From assembly GCA_944472135.2 (NCBI GenBank), contig OX235262.1, positions 63,550,887 through 63,614,886 on the forward strand: a stretch of DNA of 64,000 nucleotides, in the 5' to 3' direction. Of the stretch, positions 58,728 through 64,000 are shown in pieces. Source of the stretch: Trichobilharzia regenti (Eukaryota; Platyhelminthes; Trematoda; Strigeidida; Schistosomatidae). The stretch's first letter is position 1; each line of letters opens with the position of its first letter. Under the pieces are notes generated by a model. The model was not told the DNA's origin. It was given only the letters and a program-made list of their open reading frames with translations, and made no database searches. The translations under genes and the position numbers were made by a program.

Positions 58728-58942
58728 TTCGTTGGTTCAGTAGTAGAATGGCACACAGTCACGGACATCGCCCGGGTTTCGATTCCCGGCAGACTCAATT
58801 ACAAACCTCGCTAAGGCATTAGTAAACTTGGTAAAGAGGAAGGATTAGGTGTGGGGGTAGCAACTCCAGAACGTAAAAGACCACGACTACTGAAATTCCA
58901 AGGCTCAAGTTTGACGCTATGTTTCCCACTAAGAAAGCAATG
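58728..58942 (+). repeat. tRNA-Gly-type SINE
   Basis: Head ttggttcagtagtagaatgg with B box gggtttcgattcccggc, middle ctaaggcattagtaaacttg, tail aaggctcaagtttgacgcta. It is in opposite orientation to the copy at 58365, 160 bp away. Confidence 0.75.
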
Positions 58943-60559
58943 GAAAGCTAATCTGAATACTTAGAAAATCATGATGACTTATTGAGGATTTTACGAATTT
59001 CCCGTCGAATGACCTGTCGATATATTCGGCAATGGTACTGAAGCTGGACAACACCTTGCTGCTAACATAACGTTCCCCAGTTGATAGTGGCTTACAATGA
59101 AATCCAAAACTCACTATATGGCAGCTGATTTCGAGTCTGGCTCGGAACAGCGTTACCAATCGTGGATGCAGGTAAATCAGCCGAAAAGAGTCTCAAACAG
59201 GACAAAATGTGCTTCTTGAATTCTACTACCAACACGATACTAGTAATAATAATAGTAGTAAGAACAGTCGAAATTTGGACTTGTGAACACTTTAATTAAT
59301 TCTCTGTAGTAGTCATGATTGCTTATTGTTGAAGAATACCCATTTAGAGTGGCATAATTCTTCAATGCTCTTTCGTTTCCGCTGGTTCTCTAGTTGATGT
59401 TAGTTTGTTATTATATCCACACTAAGATAGTAATTATGATATTAATGGTTTGAAGCTATTAAATACGAGACATATGATTAATGCACAAAAATTAAATAAT
59501 GCATATGGTCTATCATGTCATAATCCCTGATGGTACATCACATGAAGGTGTAAATTAATCACAGATTTTATAAATTAACTGAATTTATTTTGAAATAATT
59601 AACAAACTGTCTAAAGCAACCATTTATGTATATCTAGGTACCAAGTCTTCAAATAAAATAAAATTTTGTATTGTGTAACAACAAAAGAAATGATTCATAG
59701 GTTAATTCTTCAATGAGTATACCAAGTTCTAATGAAATGTACGGATGTAATACTCCGAAGCATTTGAGTATGTAGCATATGAGCAGTGTAAAAATATGAT
59801 CTATTTCCGTTCAGACCTACTTAACAAGCAATACATCTGATTAGATTACAAAAAGTAAGTGTCACTATTATTCTCCTCACTACTCATAAGTCCCTTATTA
59901 TTCTGCCTGTTTTAATTAACCTTGCGTTCCTTCATTTTCATACTACTCAAGTGGACATACAGATGTGTGATCAGATTGTTCATAGTGTAATAATCAGATA
60001 TATCGCAACACTAATCAGATAAACTTCGTCTAAATTATAAGGCTATGCAAATTGATTAAAGGAACCAACAATTCTTTTAAATACATTGAAGCACTTATAA
60101 CATGAAATCAGTACACGCTTATTCATTGGTCTCAGAGGTATTTAGCCAACAGATTTGTGGGAAGTGGGTACATTCTACAACAGTGGTTTCACTCGAGACA
60201 GAATATAGCAAAGAAATCGAGCTATAGTATTTCTTAAGCCCTGATATTTAATGGCAAATGTTACATCATCAAATAAAATGATTTTGAAGGTGATTCTGCT
60301 AAAGGGATTTATTGTATCCAGTATTTGAAGTTGAGATATGCATGTAATCTACACAAATATTCGTGTATGAAAATAAAAGGTTTTCTGAATGAATATCAGA
60401 ATCTAAAAGTAAAATTTGAAAGCTAACAGAACATAATTTTATATCATTTTCTCTGTTGACTTCTCGAGTTTAAGTATGAAGAATTCGATAGTGCCTTTAG
60501 GTTAACTCCATGGCAATGGTTAATACTTTTTGCAAAGATGTGGCTTTCGTATTTCAATG
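58943..60559. other. no recognised feature
   Basis: About 1.6 kb, AT-rich. The minus open stretch 58929-59159 overlaps the SINE end and is not trusted. Confidence 0.35.
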
Positions 60560-60680
60560 ACCTGCTGTTTGAAAGGGTTGGGGTTGAATTCTAGTCTCCG
60601 CATGAAGATTATCCCTCACTGAAGACGTAGATACATCCAGTTGACGAATCCTAAATAAAGCTCCACTCCTAACCCGTAGC
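60560..60680 (+). repeat. Smα-type 5' half
   Basis: The plus strand has gacgtagatacatccag, UUGACGA, aucc uaaaua, then it diverges before a GAAA arm. Stem I 5' side and most of the core are kept; the 3' half is lost. Confidence 0.6.
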
Positions 60681-62029
60681 AGCTAAATAAAACTATCTTC
60701 AGATTAATAAAATCATTTATCACCTGGATTCTAAGCAAGGAAACTTTCCATCTCTATTTAACCTTCAGAAGTTGTCGGCTTAATATTATTTTTATGCTGA
60801 GATTAGTTACGTTTATCTGTAACATATTTACTGTTACTACAATATTCCTGAATTTTATTAAGTATTTTCCCATTATAAATTTCAAAAGATTGATTAGTGA
60901 ACAAAGAATATTCTCCTCAATAACTTCTTCTTCATCAGGTTCTACAGTGATATATCCACAACAATTAAAGAAGTGGTTTATTGATAACACTAGTGTTTTC
61001 AAATGACATCAAATAAAAGAGATCAATAGATTATAGTTATGATTATTCAACGGGAAGACGAAATGCCTAGTTTAGTCCTGTTCTTGTATCTATCAGTTCA
61101 ACTGCTCTTGTTGAGCTAGTTGCGTGGGCGATTTTTCTAGAAACACTTTTTTTTCTCAGGACCATCTACCAGAGTGGCTAAATAAAAGTGTGGTAAAACA
61201 ATTAGTAGTTCGATATTATACCATCCGATACCATATACCATAATACCAGCATATAAGAATCTTTTTCTATCATGTATCAGGTGTAGTATAAATTGCTAAA
61301 GGTTTCTAAATGCAGAACATTCCAAACAATAGAAGTTACAGGAATTTGCTTAGAACAACTGGAATATTGCTTACGAAGGTAAGAGGTCCAGACCCTATTG
61401 CTATTCTGGCCTGGTGTGAAACCTTTTATTTCACAAGTCCTATATTATTTTCCATAATTGATGTCTTATTCGATTTAGTGTTATATCTATACACATTTTC
61501 GTGCATACATGTTCTGGACTGTAAACCACTGATCTTGATGATTAGATGTTATTTAAAAAGGTATCACTGTCATTTGTTTTAATTGTTCAATTCGTTACTT
61601 TTCAAACAAATGAGAAATATGTATATTGCTAACTATGAGCAATTTGTGTAGGTTGAAAGCCTGTTATTTCTTATTTCACGTACATGACACATTTATCACT
61701 TAAGCATCTTGAATGCTGACAAGTCATTTAAGAGTCTTTGCAAAGATTTAGGCTTGGCTATTTCAAACAAAAGTGAAAATGTGGGCTCACTGGTCTGCCC
61801 ATTTGGCTTTCGGTCAGTCGTTCACAGGTTCGAATCCCTCTCCACCTGCTTCAGACTACACAGTCGAATAGTATGATCAAACATCATACAATAAATCTGG
61901 CTCATAGCCTAATGTACACAGAATCTGTTTCACTCTGAGGGAAAAATGAGACAAAACTAAAGAGATATTCCTCTGAAAATTCCTTAAGACGACTTTATGA
62001 TAGCAATGGTTTTCAAGAATTGATTTGGA
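60681..62029. other. no gene recognised; a tRNA-like scrap
   Basis: 61797-61852 has cacaggttcgaatccctctc behind ggctttcggtcagtcgtt, like the second half of a tRNA, but no acceptor stem partner upstream. Open stretches 60794-61006 and 61310-61582 are unassigned. Confidence 0.35.
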
Positions 62030-62260
62030 AGGATTAGATTTGTTTTTCGAGTTTGACCACGGATTCATATCAGTTACAGAACCACTGAGAACTAGGGAGT
62101 ACTGGACAGCTATTTCATCCTAGTTTGGGGATGATCGGCAGCACTCACCCACCACCGGGCCTCGAACTCGGGACCTTTCGATTACAAACTCGTTTAACAT
62201 TCAGCCACTGACACCTGATTCAATGGCCAGCCATGTATTCTAACTTCTACAAGTTGGTGA
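62030..62260 (-). repeat. full-length hammerhead SINE, core mutated
   Basis: Minus strand: head gtcagtggctgaatgttaaa, B box gagttcgaggc, stem I with one wobble, CCGAUCA core, perfect stem II aucc/ggau, GAAAU, GUC and cagtactcc. The ribozyme should be dead through core positions 4 and 8, though every helix still forms. Confidence 0.75.
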
Positions 62261-62764
62261 TTTTTAGCACGATCGCCAATCAATGTCATCGGTGTGAAAT
62301 CCATCCTCATTCCCGACTGGATAGACCTCAATGGTCACGACTTCTCACTAGCACTCCAGGAAACTCCTTCCTGTAACAAGTCACTAGCAAGCATCAGATT
62401 AACTTTCAAGAATTGATTTTTAAGGATTACTCTTGTTTTTCGAGTTTTAACAACCATTAAATTGAACTTTAAACCATGCGGTGAATGCAATCCACATTAC
62501 CTCTTTTAATAAGCTTTCGACTAATAAAAAGAACTGCTAATTACCCTCATCGTTTTCACTGGATTAAAAAAAAAACAAGTTCATCGAAATCTTTAATTCT
62601 CTTCATTTTCAAGTCACAAAGAAAAATGTAGACTCATGTTAAAGAGTGATCAAACTGTTGGAATATATACTGTCGCTATCCTTTTTCCCTGTGCTTTATC
62701 TTAATTTTTATTATGTAAGACTAATTAGTTTTAAATTTTCATTTTGATAAAAGTTTCAGTTTAG
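62261..62764. other. no recognised feature
   Basis: AT-rich, nothing recognised. Confidence 0.3.
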
Positions 62765-62910
62765 TTGCTTTGATTGATGATGTCCTACAGGTGGAATCTA
62801 GATGGCGTGCGTTCCCTACTATTTTGAGACTCATCAACTAGACGTTCCTGTATTCCCCAATGAGTGATGGCGTTCCCAATGAGACTCGGACCTAACATCC
62901 ACCAATTTTC
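62765..62910 (-). repeat. Smα-type repeat, near-intact stem I and core
   Basis: Minus strand: ggaacgtctag, UUGAUGA (one change from CUGAUGA), gtctcaaaatagtaggga in the stem II place, GGAACG for the GAAAC arm, cgccatctagattccacc. Stem I (tctag with ctaga) is perfect and covaries away from the usual ccag/ctgg. Confidence 0.7.
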
Positions 62911-64000
62911 AGCTCAGTTGTAAAGTTTCAGTTTCCTTTACCAACCTTCTTTATTATTCCATTATCCTATGCATCATGTAATTCTGTCTCATACCAACAC
63001 TACAATCTGTCTCTGCGTTATGTGTTGTTAATGGCCTTCATTTAGTAAATAGAAATTACAAATACACTTTTACTTTTCTTCTGTGCATAGATAGAGGCAC
63101 ATAAATGTATTTCCTGTCGCTTCCTGTCTCTCTCTCTCTCACACACACACACACATAGACACATTCAAACAAACAAACAGATGTATGCGTTTAATGAAAT
63201 AAATAATCTTTAATGTGAAACACCTCATAACTAATCATCTGAACATTCATCAAAATAATTTTCAAAGAGAATAGTCACTTTTAAAGAAACTTTTCCTAAT
63301 TTATATAAACAATGTCCACGTGTATCGTGGAACTCTCTCTCTCTCTGTGTCACTATGTGGCGCTATATATTTTGGCTGTCTGATGAAATTCCTTTCATTC
63401 ATACATTTCTACAATAGAAACTGATGCAGTCATTGTATGCGTTTGTGTATGCTTGTGTTTGTGTGTATATGTGTGTGTGCAAATGTGTCTTCAAGTTCAG
63501 CGGAGTATCTATGACCACAGAGATTATTCTACAGACAAATTATTCTTAGTTCAGGAAGAGATCAACTTTTATTACACCCAAATTGGTTACCTAATTGTTT
63601 GATTGTTTAGTGTTCATTATTTCTCCCTCCCCCCGGCTTGTCTCTCTTCTTTCCCCATCCCACCTTAGTTTCATTATTATACACATTCTAAGTGGAAAGT
63701 GTTCAATCAAAATAATAGTGATTTTATCTTTTACAATAATGAGGATGTATGTAAGTGACACTTTATCGCATTTTGGCTGTATCTAGTTCCCATGGTTTTC
63801 GTTTAAACAACCAGTCAACCAGCTTTAACATCATTACTGTCCATTCCCATGACCGTTACCATATTACTAATGACCACCACAGTAATAACAATTGAAGATT
63901 GTTTTACAGATGACAAAACAATAAATATGTGATCAATCATGATAATAAATAAATAGATAAATAATTTAAAAAGGAGGAAAGTAAACTATGACAATTTTTT
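62911..64000. other. no gene recognised; simple repeats
   Basis: (tc)n(ac)n at 63125-63155, (tc)n near 63331-63347, and a (gt)n-like run near 63443-63480. The window ends without a further recognised gene. Confidence 0.4.

Noticed and set aside
61797..61852. tRNA gene
   Set aside because: Only the T-arm half looks tRNA-like; no matching 5' half upstream.
1..64000. CRISPR array, operon or bacterial signals
   Set aside because: Spliced gene, LTR/LINE/Penelope elements and SINEs show a eukaryotic genome; no spaced identical repeats are present.

Overview
This is eukaryotic DNA, AT-rich and dominated by mobile elements, and almost certainly from a blood fluke (genus Schistosoma). The evidence is Smα-type hammerhead repeats, RTE-clade LINE fragments, Penelope-like elements with GIY-YIG domains, a CsRn1-clade Ty3/Gypsy retrotransposon with a CHCC Gag knuckle, and a split host gene with long, repeat-filled introns. 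The species cannot be fixed by eye.

Layout. 1-4048: unrecognised DNA, a diverged solo LTR (1523-1903), Penelope-tail fragments and two inverted Smα copies. 4049-10416: a complete, young Ty3/Gypsy element on the minus strand. Its two 390-bp LTRs look identical, it has a GATG target duplication, intact gag and pol frames, and a textbook -1 frameshift cassette joining them. 10797-14045: a nearly full-length but decayed RTE-type LINE (minus), split by a foldback SINE at 12284-12480. 14-43 kb: a graveyard of RTE 3' ends, another LINE fragment (19136-19830), a Penelope-like element with two small frame breaks (22930-25204), a second Penelope fragment with a SINE nested in its RT (30515-31830), a third Penelope end (41080-41510), a solo LTR with a 5-bp duplication (35605-36086), and many tRNA-derived SINEs.

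43588-57315 (minus) is the one clear host gene, an odd-skipped (Odd/Osr) family zinc-finger transcription factor. Five exons can be placed. The three zinc fingers lie in the last two, and three consecutive junctions split an Arg codon as AG|A. Its 5' end is not resolved and may lie beyond 57315. The introns hold SINEs, RTE fragments and a hammerhead-like repeat. 57.5-64 kb is again repeats and unassigned DNA.

The most interesting signal is an abundant tRNA-headed SINE family (at least 14 full or half copies). Its body folds as a type I hammerhead ribozyme just downstream of the B box. One copy (40537-40589, minus) keeps every core nucleotide, and others show graded decay. Several copies sit in inverted head-to-tail or foldback arrangements. 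Penelope tails (four places) carry a second hairpin-plus-GAAAC motif that resembles part of a hammerhead, and Smα-type copies carry a third set of decayed cores.
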